From Manduca sexta (lineage: Eukaryota; Arthropoda; Insecta; Lepidoptera; Sphingidae), in the NCBI RefSeq assembly GCF_014839805.1, contig NC_051140.1:14529826-14593825 (forward strand): a stretch of 64,000 bases of DNA, in the 5' to 3' direction. A model generated the notes under the pieces. It had not been told where the DNA came from, searched no databases, and saw nothing but the letters and a program-made list of their open reading frames with translations. The position numbers were made by a program, and so were the translations under genes. The stretch's first letter is position 1; every line of letters begins with the position of its first letter. Below, piece after piece: positions 22,201 to 35,245 of the stretch.

Positions 22201-25200
22201 ATTCAATGGAACGAAATGTGGTTTTGTAGAGCCAACATGATAATATTATTATGTTTGTTTACCTCGAAAAATATAAAAGAGGGGGGGGGTTTTCGTAATT
22301 ATATAGGAGTAACACTATGCGAGCTACTGACTACATGAAAGGTCATGTTTTGGATAACATAAGTATAGTAACTTAATAAATTAACACATTAACTAGTAAC
22401 TATAAATTGCATTATCGCTATTATTACCTCTGTTTATTTACGGTAGCTCTGTTTTCCGAAGTAGGTACCTACTTTGCAAGTATTGAATAGTATGTTGCAC
22501 AATATCTCCGCCGAGGTAGGTTAAGTTTAACCTTAATAAAGAAGACAAATAACATTTTATAAAATGTATTATGTAATTTGTTTTATAATAAACCGCATTA
22601 AATGTGACAGTAGCCATTATTTTATTTACAAATTATTTTCGCGAAGTTGGTAACATTAGCACCAATAGAAAATGTTATGTATCAGCTATAAGTATTAATC
22701 ACTTGTATATTTTTGACACGAAGCATAAAAGTTATTAATATATGTAAGTGATACTAATATTATGAGAGATTGTTAGGTGGTTGATTTAAATCCCATTAAT
22801 CATTATTTAAAGCTTCGAGGAAAAGTGGTGTTGCGTTAGTTCCTTAATCAATAAAGCTCACCCGCGAACAGAGAAACAGATAAAAGCATGCACGGATTAA
22901 TGAACTATAATTATGTTGTCTATAAGATTGTTCATGTGGTAATATTTTACAAATTACTGATATTATAAGCAAAAGGTTTATTATTTTCAATTTATCGCAT
23001 ATAGTCTATGACGCATCAACTTTTGAGACTAAGTGTTAGTAAAACATGTAAACCTAGGCTTTCTTTGGTTTGTACGAATCTTAGCACTATACAAAATGAG
23101 ATCCTAATTAATGCTATTACGTCGCGTATTAGAACTAGGAATATGTGGTAATACTAAGTTATGTAGTAGGTAATCATTACCTAGTAGGTTTTAAGTAGGT
23201 AAGCAAGGGAAGTAGTTTTTTATTTACTTTAGAGGTCTAATTTACTCCTTCCTTTGCTGTTTCTGAGGTTAATAAATGTCATAAAGATTAAGTGAAAACT
23301 TTAAACGGTTAAACTTAGAGAGTAAGCTAGAGACGCAAGTAATGCACCATTGCTAAGCTCATATCTGACCCATGACCTGCCATGTAACAGGAATCAGCCT
23401 ATTGTCATATCCGCTATAAGTTTTGCTTCCGAACAATTGAGGTTCGTGCGAAAAATTAACACTTTTGTTTATTTGATCTTGTTTTGCCTAGAACGATTAT
23501 AAAGTCTAATAATAATAATATCAGCCCTGTATTATATACTTGCCCACTGCTGAGCACGGGCCTCCTCTACTACTGAGAGGGATTAGGCCTTAGTCCACCA
23601 CGCTGGCCTAGTGCGTATTGGTAGACTTTACACACCTTCGAAATTCCTATAGAGAACTTCTCAGATGTGCAGGTGTCCTCACGATGTTTTCCTTCACCGT
23701 TAAAGCGAACGATAAATTCACAAAGAATACACACATGATTTTTAGAAAAGTCAGAGATGTGCCCTTGGGATTTGAACCTGCGGACATTCGTCTTAGCAGT
23801 CCGTTCCACACCCAACTAGGCTATCGCCGCTTTTTATAAAGTCTAAGTAGAGTAAAAAAAAACATCGAAATGCGTACAAGAAAACTTGGTCATGACTTCT
23901 TTAATAAGCTGAATTAAATAAATAAAAACAAAGGTTACTTACATAGTTTTCTAGAAACTCGCGGTGGATATTCTTCGCAGCAAGGGCTGTGCTTGCGATT
24001 CTAGCTGGTGCAACAGCTACACCATGATGAGATACTTGAGCTACTGTTGGCGTGCCATAGTGAGTTACAGCTGATACGGCCGGTGCTGAGTAGTGGGCGA
24101 CCGCTGGTGCAGAATACGCCGCTGCTGATGGAATGGCATACGAACTGACAGCCGCACTTGAATGTTGAGATAATCCAGAAGATGTGTATTGGGCTTGGTA
24201 TTGAGCAACTGGCGCAGCTGCGACATGAGATTGAGTAAAAGCAGCAGCAGGTGCCGCTAAATGAGAGCTTGAGTACTGGGCGGCTACTGGTGCTGAATAC
24301 TGAGTAAAAAGCGGTGCAGCGTGGCTTACAGCAGGGGAGTACTGTGCCACAGGTGATGCCGCATATTGTGTCACGCTCGAATGTTGGGTTGGTGCAAAAT
24401 ATTGTGCAGGTGCTGGAGCCACAACTTGCGTTGAGTACTGAACAGCTGGTGCAATCCTTTGAACTCCTTGACTATATTGAATTCCACTTGAGTATCCTGA
24501 TACTTGTGGCCTTAGTGGAGATGCGGTTGCGTATCCAGAAGAAGGTGCAGCGTATACTTGTGACACTACGGGTCCTCCGGTTTGGATGCTGTTACTGTAT
24601 AAAGACGCTTTGGCAGAGGATCCCGATACATAGGCCGCTTGTTGAACAGAATTTTGTTGGACGAACGTAGTTTTCACTGGGGCAATCGCAAACTTGGCAA
24701 TCAGTGGGGCTGCTGTTATTTTTGCGATTATAGGTGCTTGAGCATATGTGGCTAGTGGTGTTACTGTTCTTCCAGTACCAGAAGATGATGATAAGCCGGC
24801 AGATGTTGAGTATCCATGAATTTGTGATGCTGGGGCTGATACGTAATTTGATGCTGCAATTGATGTTTGGTAAGCAGCAGGTTGTGCATATGTGATCCTA
24901 GGTGCTTCTGCCTGGTAGGTGATGCCTGCCGAGTATCCCGCAGAAGGTAGTGGGTGTGAAACTACCGCCGGAGCTGGGGCTAAGTTCACACTGGCTGGGT
25001 TCAGTTGCACAGCGGGTGCGGGATACGAATAGCCGGCGCCGCCGCAATTCTCTACCTTTTGAACTTGACTCAGGTGGTAATTGAGGTCGGGATCGTGGTA
25101 GGCGAGAACACTTGTGAAAGTAAGTGCCAAACTTATTGCAATTACCTGAAATGAAAAATTTTTGTAAGACAATTAAATGATTTTTTAAAAAAATATTATA

Positions 25201-25354
25201 TGTACTTTCTACATATCTTTTTATATTGTATCCAAATGTTAAAATTGTATTTGGGACAAATCAACAAAATATATATTTTTTTTAGTAATTAATTAATACC
25301 TTTGTACAAATATTTCAAATGTTAATCACTCACCGGCTGCATTATTAATTGCAT
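19226..25354 (-). CDS. RR-2 cuticular protein with long Ala/Pro/Tyr/Ser-rich arm (complete, 478 aa)
   Basis: Four minus-strand coding exons join in phase: 25334-25354 (M plus six residues), 23943-25145, 21128-21227 and 19226-19338 (TAG). All introns are GT-AG. The first 22 residues form a signal peptide (MQLIMQP, then [15 protein letters not shown]). Residues 23-408 are low-complexity, rich in AAP, QYS, HY and SAP motifs. Residues 409-471 are an RR-2 chitin-binding domain: [16 protein letters not shown], a [13 protein letters not shown] block and [17 protein letters not shown], ending [11 protein letters not shown]. Expected role: a secreted structural protein that binds chitin in rigid cuticle. 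The intron inside the RR domain (after VVKG) sets it apart from the other RR-2 genes here, which keep that stretch in one exon. The C-terminal tail after the domain is only about 10 residues. A TATA box lies at 25484-25491. Confidence 0.93.
19588..19855 (-). mobile_element. Degraded SINE family B copy in an RR-2 intron
   Basis: The head on the minus strand (GCGGCGATAACTTATTAAGG) and the B-box-like GCAGGTTCAAAACTC are recognisable. The tail carries CTCCTCTACTACT. It lies within the 1.8-kb intron between the last two exons of the large RR-2 gene and is more diverged than the other copies. Confidence 0.65.
23507..23832 (-). mobile_element. tRNA-derived SINE, family B, near full length
   Basis: On the minus strand it begins GCGGCGATAGCCTAGTTGGG (A box region), then a B box GGTTCAAATCC after the CGAATGTCCGCA block. 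The body contains GTGTATTCTTTGTGAATT and an ATCGTGAGGACAC-like block, ending AGTATATAATACAGGGCTG and a short ATT-rich tail. It lies 110 bp past the donor of the large coding exon, in intron 2 of the 19-25 kb RR-2 gene. It is nearly identical to the copy at 63036-63363, so both are fairly young. ORFs across it are artefacts. Confidence 0.85.
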
Positions 25355-25483
25355 TAGTAATGTGACACTATGCAAATGCTTTACTTTCAATACAAAATAT
25401 AAGGCATTAACTGTGGAAAGCTTTAAATGTATTTGCCAAACTTAAGCGTAAGTCGAAATGAGAGCAAACTCGGCCCGCAAACT

Positions 25484-25491
25484 CTTATATA
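25484..25491 (-). promoter_or_regulatory. TATA box of the large RR-2 gene
   Basis: TATATAAG on the minus strand lies 130 bp upstream of the start codon, in a locally GC-raised stretch. That spacing allows a leader of roughly 100 nt. The start site itself is not determined. Confidence 0.55.
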
Positions 25492-27055
25492 CCAATCTCA
25501 TATGTGTAAGAACAGGTCACACTTTTTCACATTCGCCATCACGGTACGTATCTTGGTGGGCGCGGCTCTGAGTTAAGTACGAACAAATGTCTAAGTAGCA
25601 GAGATACTCACAAAATTGTAAATAATATTATTGTATTAATATTCGTAGACTTGGATTAGCGTTCAATATTATAATTTTATTTAATAATAAACTAGTGACT
25701 AATATGGAAATATTTGTATCGCAGTAAGAATTTGTATATTTCTTTTGTTTATTAGTCTGTAAGCTTTCTTTTAAAAATAAATAAATAAATTATTTGAACG
25801 CAATGTCAAGGTTTATTTATGCACATAAAAAATATTTATAACTCCGAATTGATATTTCGTGTAAATTTAAATTAAATTCCTATTGATCGAATATTATTTA
25901 TGTAAGCGATGCGTTTTAAATTGTTCAATCGCTTAGACTAGGTGCCAATTAAAATTGAACTGTATTTTTTTCCTATCATCATGAAGTAATTTTAAATTAT
26001 TAATTTTATTTCCTGATACTTATTAGTATTTTTTATTATAGAAGATGAGCTAATACGAGATAATGACCACCATGACGATATACTTAGCAAGTATATTTTT
26101 ATGGTTCAGTCATATTTCAGTCTAATGAGTGGTTAGGTACTAATTAGTATGGACTTCTGCAAATATAAACTGAATTTTAAAGTTTGAGCTCTTTAATATA
26201 TAAAGTTAATTTTATCTTACGATCTGGTGCCGATAAAATGATTTACGAAAAAACTGAAACATACTCATATTCTATGATAAATTATTTACTAAAACACTTG
26301 GGAATAATCATATTATAAGATAATAAATTACCATTAAAATCGAAGCATTAACACCAAAATTAGAAGTAAAATATTTTTAAAATAATTTTTCACATAAGGA
26401 GAACTCATATTGGGAAGCTCTATCTTTTATGTCGTTTGGCGACTAAACACTGAATAACACCGATATAATAGATAGGTTAATATTATTGTTAGTAAATATA
26501 TATCTATATCTCCCTTATCTCATAAAGAGACACATAGTTATGTAAATTATAATATATACCTATGTACATTAGCATCGCTTACACACACATCGACGCATTT
26601 ACAGCCTAGTTTAATTTAAAATGACTGCGGCACCACTTACATGTTCCTCTATAAATTAACGCTTGATTAGAAACTTATATTTGCAATTAGGCACATAATT
26701 GTGTGTCCTAGCACTTATTTTATCTTGTCACGGGCAAGACTCAATAAAGCCTGTACACTCGGCTGCATATTAATAGCTAACGTGCAAAAATTGCATCATC
26801 ATTTATTTTAGTACGCAAATTCTTTGATTTCTATACCATTGTTGTTTGCATTATTGTAGAAAACAGCAGTGATGAAGGTTCCATCCTTCCTACTGGCTTC
26901 TCTTTTGTAATTTATGTAAAATCTAACTACCATTAGAATGATTTGGAGACGACATATTATTATCTATATTATACTGTATATTTTTTCATAACAATAAATA
27001 TTACCATCACTTCCTGTTAATAAACGAGTTATTAAAATATTTTTACTTCTTGTGG

Positions 27056-27292
27056 TAATGTTTACATGTTTGGATGTTTGTTAGAAGTAAACACACAAAC
27101 AGCTGAACGCATTTGGACGAAATTTGCCACATAGATAGACTGTGTCCTGGATTAGCACTTAGGCTACTTTTATATCAGTAATTTACTCCCATGGGACATA
27201 TGTTTTTCTATAAGACTTTTTAAGTAGATGGCGCTATTAATCATTAGTCTTTAGGGACTTTGGTAGCGGAAAGGCTTTTCAAGACGTGGATT
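27056..27292 (+). repeat. Dispersed repeat D, copy 1
   Basis: Blocks AACAGCTGAACGCATTTGGA, GTGTCCTGGATTAGCAC, TCCCATGGGACATA and AGATGGCGCTATTAATC recur in the same order at 59170-59425 (same strand) and reversed at 36502-36760 and 52829-53110. No coding sequence. This is an unclassified lepidopteran-type interspersed repeat. Confidence 0.7.
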
Positions 27293-27780
27293 CAAGTGTC
27301 TTGTTTTTTCGCTGATCAAAAAAAAATTTCCCGAGCTTGTCTTTAAATTTTGCATTGTAAATATTATATATACTACGTTAACGCTGTAGTTAAGTATATT
27401 GCTCGTGTTTATAATAATTGATTTTATTGTTACAAGGTAACTGTGATTGGTATGCTAACAAATTGTGGTAGATGTAAAATAAAGTAAAGAATTTAAATAA
27501 AAAAAATACACACATATATATTTATAACAAAATATTATTTGAAATTAATTCCTACCAAAAGTTATACAACGAAAATAGAATACGTTTACTAGTGATATTG
27601 TGTCGTTAAGTGTACTTCACACATGTGGCTGATAAATCGAAGTATTTGCGTTAATATAAGGCAATCATCCAACTCTATACAGGCTATGATCCGATAAATG
27701 CAATTATAGAGATCATCATACATTATTGTTTTGTCTCAGGAATCATATTAATATTGTTTCCCTTTTTACCTCCATTAGTA

Positions 27781-28016
27781 CACACATTGAGGCTTTTTAT
27801 CCTCGAAGGGGTCCGCAGAGGCGAAACCTGAACACCCACTTTTCGTCGTGTGTATTCCGTCCCAAAATGTGATGGGGGAGGGCCTATCGCCATACTGGGC
27901 CCAGTTTCCAGAATCCGGGCTGATACAGAAAAAAACCCATATTACTTTGCCTGACCCGGGATCAGACACCAGACAGTACTGCAGTCGAACCGTAATACAA
28001 CTACGTCTTCGAGGCA
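27781..28016 (-). mobile_element. SINE family A copy
   Basis: The order of blocks is the same as in the 5598 copy: minus-strand head TGCCTCGAAGACGTAGTTG, body with GGGTTTTTTTCTGTATCAG, CCCTCCCCCATCAC and a CCTTCGAGGATAAA tail. The B box has decayed (GTCTGATCCCGG). Confidence 0.8.
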
Positions 28017-28249
28017 ATATACTTTTACTATTAAAATGATGTATCTTGACTTATCATAAATGCAACTATGTTCACCTACGTGATGAATAAAGCATTTTAT
28101 TTTTTATTTTTATAAAATATATTAATGTCAGTGCTACCATTTCATCATAATATTATTTATTGGGACAAATTAAAAGAGCTATACATCGATGGGTGATTAC
28201 ATTTTGTCTTATGTATGTAGAACTGTTTTCTTTATTTCAAACATATCTA

Positions 28250-28385
28250 TACTAATATATATAGCTGAAGAGTTTGTTTATTCGTTTGAACGCCTTTAGG
28301 AAGCCGTACATACATTACTACTAAGTGCTATTGGCCACTTTTTATTCCGTAAAAACTTTTTTACACGGGCGGAGCCGCGAGCAAT
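28250..28385. repeat. Short interspersed repeat ending in GGGCGGAGCCGCG
   Basis: It starts with a TATACTAATATATATAGCTG block, contains GAGTTTGTTTATTCGTTTGA and ends ACACGGGCGGAGCCGCGAG. A truncated start of the same kind occurs near 16960-16990 and 45275-45312. Confidence 0.55.
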
Positions 28386-31300
28386 TACCTAATAAAATTC
28401 GTTCTTGGTTGCATATAGCAACTTCATGCGCATTGTTATTCGTTTTATATGGGTATATGAATTATGAACTCTCTTTAAACTTAATGAATACAAGTGCAGC
28501 GTACTCATATTAAGGTATTACGTAACTTATACGTTCATGCATAATGATACTATATCTTTGTTATGAATTGTATATTAATTCATAGTTAGACCCCTCATCA
28601 GTGTCGGAATAAGATATGAACGAGACGTGATCTCTGCGTTTTGGTACAACGTCTCTATTGCGTACATGCGGAGTTAATTCCTTAACGAGTTGCGAAACTA
28701 ATCCTTCCATTAGACACTAATACCTAGGGATTTGTTTACACGTATTAATGTCATTAGTCAAATCAGTGATAATTATATTGGTTTATTAATTTCTTGCTTG
28801 GCTTGCTACTGATTTGCTTAATATTTGCCATGTAATAGTTGTGCCAGTAGCGATGCTAGCTATAAACATTTGACAAGTTAGGTAACAAGACATATCAATT
28901 AGTATGCGTGGGTAAAATCTTAAGGTTGTGTATAATAGAAATACTGTGTAATAAAGTTTGTGTAAATTATTTATCTCTATGGTTCCTTAGACAATAGACA
29001 GCTGCGAATTGATAACGCATAATATATTTTATTTCCCGTGTGATACTATGCAAAAGCATGTATTTTTATTAAAATCGTGTACTATTTATATATATTTTTG
29101 TAACTTGTTAAGGTTTCAATGTTCTTATTAAGGATTTATTTGAGAGGCTGGGTACGCAGTGTTTTCAATGTTAAATGTAAAAGGTTACTTTTAGCAAAAA
29201 AATATGTTTGTATTGGAATTCCTTTAACCTTATCGCAAATCCTTAAGACATAACTTAAAATAAGCCGCAGCGGATTTGCAATTCACACGAACTACTAGAC
29301 TGGTGTGTTGCGAGCCTACTTTATAGTTAATAATCGCGATCGCATTTCATTGTGCGGATTATTTAAATATTTTTCATTCATGTTCTTTTGAAGTAGAATC
29401 TGTGTTACTTTAAAAAGAGATAAATAATTATCAAACTTTTCCAATGCATTTACCATTCACAACTGCCCTGATATGCTCGTAACTATTATATGCAATTTCT
29501 ATTCGAAAATGTTCGCAACACGGAGCGCTATGATTTCCTCATACGTGGTCCAGTAAATAATTTACACCGTTTAAGACACTGGATACGGGTTGACCGTCTT
29601 GCACAAGACAAGCCCCTAAGCTCTATAGCGTACATGCAAATTGCGAAACACACATGTGTTGTGGAGATTTCAAACGAAACTATATTGATAGGACCAGCGG
29701 CGCGGACTTAATTGCTGCGATATGAATACAGTTTGAATTTTGTATGGCAATAAACAGGCTAAACGGATATTACCAAATGATAGTAGCACAAGAATTTACT
29801 TAGGAATTTATAGCTATGATTTATTTAAAGAAACTTATAAATTCTAGTTCACTGTCAAATGTATGTAGGTGTTGAACCGATGTTTCGATAAGAGGCCTTG
29901 ATATCAATAATTAATAATTTATAGGGTCACGAGTCCATACTATTTGTTTTCCAGTTTTTATTGCACTTGGTTCGCAATGTTGACCGACTGCGAACGTCAA
30001 GGAATGAGAATTTATAATAGAATGTTGACAACTATATCCAACGTTTATTGAAGGTAAAGATTTCGTTAAAACCTCAAATGGATTACAAAGCGATGGCAGT
30101 ACATGTAACCTAATACCCCAAATATTGCAGTAAACTCGACGTTCAACAGATTCGGACTACGATAACGTCATGGGACGTTGCTAAGAGCAATTTATCTTGT
30201 CACCAAATAGTAGAGCGGTGTCGGAACTACTGACAAGCTTATTCGCTTGCTCGCATTCTAAATTGTTGTCCTGTAATCGGTGTTTGTTTTATTGTCAATT
30301 TTTTATAATCGACAATAAAAAATGTTATGTTTTTACGTAATCGCCTAATATGTGGCGCGAGGTTCTCAAAGTAATAGTCTTTGTATGGACAAGGTCGATT
30401 TGCTTATCACGCGCTTAAATATTAAAAATAAAACGTCCAAATATTTAATTTAATTTTTAAACCGTCATGCTCTTGAGTTGCAATTGCACGTTATGCTAAA
30501 AGATTTTTTATCTCTTGCATTTAATGATAATTATAGAACAGATATCGCATTCAATGATATCTGTACTTACAGCTGAATTATAAAAATAATTTAATTTATA
30601 TATTGTTGCTACTTGCCCTGCGTTATGGATCAACTTTTAATAAGTATTTTTATTAATACATGTTGCAAAGAAGTAGGCTAAAAATTTAAATATGGTCGAT
30701 GGCAAGCAGGTATTCCATACATGTTATTGCTTTTTAATTGTAATTACATTATGTAATTAAGCATTTGATTGGTGCTAATTTTGAATATAAATTAGACGCA
30801 AGTACTTAACACTTCGACGGCACATAATATGGTACAAATATTAGTTTTCCGTTGGTGTAAGAGAAATATAATTGTTTGAGGATTACAATAAATCAATGTG
30901 ATCTGTTTAGGAAGGCTGAATGATACGCACATTTTTATTCACAAATAATATAGAATAGATTTAGCATATATGTGAGATGTTTAAATAGAAAAAATAATGA
31001 ATTATTCTGTAGAATTTTGTAGTTAATCGGTACACATCTTATGAACTTCATATGTTTGAATTCCGACTTACGTTTCTTTATATTTTTTATACATTATCAA
31101 ACCAGCTAGCAACTTAAACAGAATAAATAAGTTCAAACTAACTGTTCCCACATATATTACTGTATCTCTATTAAATTATGGGAGAGTGATGAGCAACAAA
31201 CGTATATTTCCATACTTATAATATTATTATACTTTTTCATGTATAAAACATTCTTTTTATTATAAATAGCACTAAAATATCTTGTTTTATAGTTGATAAC

Positions 31301-31547
31301 AATTAAACAAAGTATTAGCATTTTGCAGAAATATACTCTTAGCATAGGTTATAACAATAGGCTAAATTATTACCCTAACAAACGCAAATCGCTGTGTTAT
31401 TATAAATTCACAACAGCATTCAAACTTCAATATTTCGAAATAATTTGTTAGTATTCAAATGATGTGATGTGTCATGATGTGAAGTTGTAGCAGGTATAGC
31501 CAATATTTTTTGCAGATTCTCTGAAATTCAAAGAAGGTAATAGGTCA

Positions 31548-31622
31548 GTAGTCAACGGCTTGGTTGCGGCTCTGGCCGGTAGACAACGGCTTGGCTGTGC
31601 CTCTAGCATTGTAGACCGCTTG
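31548..31622. repeat. Two and a half copies of a 31-32 bp direct repeat
   Basis: GTAGTCAACGGCTTGG at 31548, GTAGACAACGGCTTGG at 31579 and GTAGACCGCTTG at 31611 mark the units; each is followed by a GGCTCT or GCCTCT block. An A-rich run follows at 31640, suggesting the tail of a retroposed element. Confidence 0.55.
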
Positions 31623-32859
31623 CTCGTTTGCTTACTAAGGCAATAAAAAAAAGAAGAAAAATATGCATTTGTAGTGTATAAAAACCAATAGCACTATGCT
31701 ATTATTTATTAACAATAAAAAGCGTTTTTGTTTGAGTTTTTCAATACATATGTAATGTTTCTCACAAACACCGTTTAAGTGCGTATAGGACTATCCATAA
31801 TAGAGTTCCGTTCAATAATATAATTTTCAACCCGTAATTTTATATTTATAGTTGTATTGGTTTTTATTATTAATTTCGATGTTATGTGTTTAAATAGCAA
31901 AAGTTTACTTTGCAAACACGCAACGATGTTATATGTACACGCGTAAATATAACATCTATGACTTAAAGTAAAAAGCTTTTAACGATCATATTTAGCCCCA
32001 AACGCCCAATTACAGGTAAGCGGTAACTACTATATTGGTTCTGATGATCAGCCAAGGGTATAAGGACAATTATGCTTTCAGGGTTGTATTTTTTTCCATT
32101 CTAATATAAGTTTTTTTTGCTTTATGAGGCAAAAGACCTTAGTACTGACTACTGCATATTAATTGCAACTTGACACCTGAATTTTGTTTCTGTGAAAAGA
32201 GACCTTGAAACACTTATGGATGGATAGTAAAGGACTTTTTTTGCCAGTATACACGGCACTCTGACGCCCGAATACTGAAACGCTACTCAACCAACCAACT
32301 TGTCTGAGGCCTACTTAAATTTAACAGGCTACTTAATTTAAATGGCATTCTCAAACGTACATTAAAAGATTTTACGGAAAACTCAGTTGAGGAGCAGTTA
32401 ATTTGCTATAGATTATAAAAAGTTTGTTTTCGTTTACATAATTTTAATAAAATGATATTTATGTGTCGTTTCACGCAGCATAATTTATGAAACATAAAAA
32501 ATCAAATAACGTAATACGCAGTTTAATTAAAAATGATTTTTAATTATTAAATTCTCAACATTGATGTAGTAAATACATTCCAACTTATTTATACTTGCCA
32601 TTTGGCAGCATGATCAGTATTGACATTAGTCACTTTAAAAAACTTCTGTATCTGTCAAATTTTCGTCAACAATTAAATCGTAGTGATTATTTTCTCTTTG
32701 TTAACAACATAATTCTTATTTCGTGTCTTACCACAGAAGTTTCTATTTTATATAAATATAATCAATGGAGTCTGCAAATAACAAAACCCAAAAAAGGGGT
32801 TGAAATTATACCTAAATAGAAAAACAAGAACTGCTGGATATAGTGAAAAAGTAAGTATT

Positions 32860-33030
32860 GGATTTATTTGGAGGCCCATCGAATTAAGAAAAAAGGGCAT
32901 TGCTCGATGCGGGCTGCTTCCGACATTCAATCTGGAAATTTTTGCGGGAGGCCTTTGTTCAGCAATGGATATCATGTGGCTGATAATGTTTTTTTTTTTT
33001 GTTAAATATTTTTTTAAAATATATTTGTTT
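32860..33030 (-). repeat. LINE-like fragment nested in the composite element
   Basis: On the minus strand it reads ATTGCTGAACAAAGGCCTCC followed by a TTGAATGTCGGAAGCAGCCC block, a motif pair I associate with dispersed lepidopteran non-LTR elements (from memory). No reverse transcriptase domain is present. Confidence 0.45.
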
Positions 33031-33174
33031 TATTGGCAGCTCTCGTGAGGAACACAAGCAGTGAGCTGTGGGCGAGGAGCCGGCTGTGAAGAGAGGCCGT
33101 GGGTTCTCTTGTGTGATATATATAATCAATCAATCAATCAATAATTTATTCAAGAAATAGACTTCTGCAGGCAT

Positions 33175-33800
33175 CTATATATATGTACTATGTGTAGCAA
33201 AATGTCTGTAATAAAATTTTATATGTCTGATATATAAGAATTACAATTAAAAAATATAATAATTACAATAAAGTTTCTTCTTGCTTCTCTAATAAATATT
33301 TCTTCATTCAGACATGTTCAGACTTTCAATAAAATTAAATTCCCTTAAAATTGTTACATACTTACACACATAATAAAGCTAATCATCCTAGAAGGGGTAG
33401 GCAGAGGCACAACTAGTTCCATGATATGAGCGCAGGCACAACTAGTTCCATGATATGAGTACAATATGATGTACCATATTGTACTCATATCTATATATAT
33501 GTACTATGTGTAGCAAAATGTCTGTAATGTAATGTTTATATCTCTGATATATAAGAATTACATTTAAAAAATATAATAATTACAATAAAGTTTCTTCTTG
33601 CTTCTCTAATAATTATTTCTTCATTCAGACATGTTGACCTTCAATAAAATTGATTTCCCTTAAAACTGTTACATACATACATAATAAAGCTAATCATCCT
33701 AGAAGGGGTAGGCAGAGGCACAACTAGTTCCATGATATAAGCACAGGCACAACTAGTGCCATGATATGAGTACACCATGATGTACCGTAGGTTCCTAAAC
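33175..33800. repeat. 316-bp tandem duplication
   Basis: Copy 1 starts at 33175 and copy 2 at 33491, both with CTATATATATGTACTATGTG, and both continue through GTTTCTTCTTGCTTCTCTAA and the CATCCTAGAAGGGGTAGGCA tail block of SINE family A. The copies differ by a few indels. The ends of the unit have ATGATATGAG direct repeats, which may have triggered the duplication. Confidence 0.8.
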
Positions 33801-35245
33801 ATGAAAAATATCCCAGATGACCCTTTGATAGGTGCCTGTGGTAAAGAAACAAAGGGCAATAAATATCTGGTATTTCATTTTATGACCGGCTAGGCTGGAT
33901 CAATATCCAGTTTAAATCAATATGATGACATTGCTGAAATGACAATTCCTGAATTAAAAAGCATAATTTAGGACAATTCCTGAACTAATGAACATAAATA
34001 CTCTTCGAAAGTGTCTAATTTCTCTCGATTTCTTCGATTGACCCTATATTCTTCTTCAGACAGTGATGATAGTGAAGAAAAGACATTTTATTAAATCGAA
34101 AGAGAATATAATAACAACTAACACAACAATAAATATTTTAGCGTAAAGATTTGAGAGTAGTCGCAAGCACTCTCAAATTAATCTCAATTAACAGCCATAT
34201 AAGGCGGCCTTAAATAGCTGTCAAACTTTAAGCAGGGTTTGTGAATACCGTTTGAATCAATAAGCGGACCTTAAACCTTCGTCGCCTTAAATTTAAGGTT
34301 AGGAAATAAGTGACGTTTCAGTATACCAATTTCAAAGATAACGAATGCTTAAATCCGTCAGGCCATCTTAAATATTTAAGTGGTGTTTGAGTATTCGGGC
34401 GTGAATTTCTTGAAATTTATTGTGTAAAATTTACGTTTCAGCATTCGTGTAGAGACACAATTAGTAGTTTAGTTCAGAATATTATTGGTAAACTCTTTCG
34501 CGGACAAGGGCAGAATATTTGCCAAACCACTTTTAAAATTTTCACGTGGAAATTACAAACTGAATTGATATTGTGTTATTTAAATACAGCTAACGCCATA
34601 TTTTTTGTTAGGCATACTTAGTTGGGTAGTAGGGAGGAATTGATTGTAAATATTTTATAAGTAGTCTATAACAACGCTTAGAAAAGTCAAAACCAATTTA
34701 GCCCCATAATTAGCATCGCCCGCAAAATAAATCATTATACAATAATATTAATTAGGTTTCACAGATGATTTAACAGAAACTGTCTTTGGTCTTAGACAAA
34801 ATGTAGGTTCAATAACGATACAGTATACTATCGACCTGTTTTACGATTGATAGGTAGGTGTAACATTAATTATTCATTAATATAATAGAATGCTCTGAAC
34901 GATTAGTAGGCACGTCGTGATTTCATTCAATTGTAATTAAACAATGCTGACATTTTGCCATTTATCGTGCGTTTGGAATTGTAACTTATAGGAAAGTTAT
35001 GTTGGCGCAGAATACTGATCTGATACTGAACTGATCGTAGGTACAGGCTTGCTTTGTAACAAATACGATAACCGGCTGTTTATAATATCGTGAATCAGGT
35101 AAACTGGTGTTATACTCGTAGATAATGTACAACTAGCACGAAAGAGCAAGTATAGTCCATATAACTCTAGGGAAATATGTGAAATTTGATTAAATTGAGA
35201 ATATTATAATACTGTTAAATTCTTACAATTTAGTATTTTTTTTAC

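Larger units (their letters stand above)
32265..34401. mobile_element. Composite Harbinger-like non-autonomous element (2.1 kb)
   Basis: The left end CGCCCGAATACTGAAACGCT matches the reversed right end CGCCCGAATACTCAAACACC. A TGA triplet flanks both ends (32262-32264 and 34402-34404), consistent with the 3-bp target duplication of PIF/Harbinger elements. The CGCCCGAA terminus is shared with the Harbinger relic at 44504. The inside contains unrelated material: a LINE-like fragment at 32860-33030, an (AATC)n tract at 33124-33142 and a 316-bp tandem duplication. A patch at 33880-34090 could be decayed host-element coding sequence. No intact transposase remains. Confidence 0.65.

Noticed and set aside
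23570..23839. ORFs on both strands, also at 48318-48680 and 63099-63347
   Set aside because: They translate SINE family B copies.
24314..24670. 118-residue plus-strand ORF
   Set aside because: Antisense shadow of the low-complexity exon of the large RR-2 gene.
29490..29711. 73-residue plus-strand ORF with moderately complex composition
   Set aside because: No signal, domain or splice context; a length expected by chance in 64 kb.
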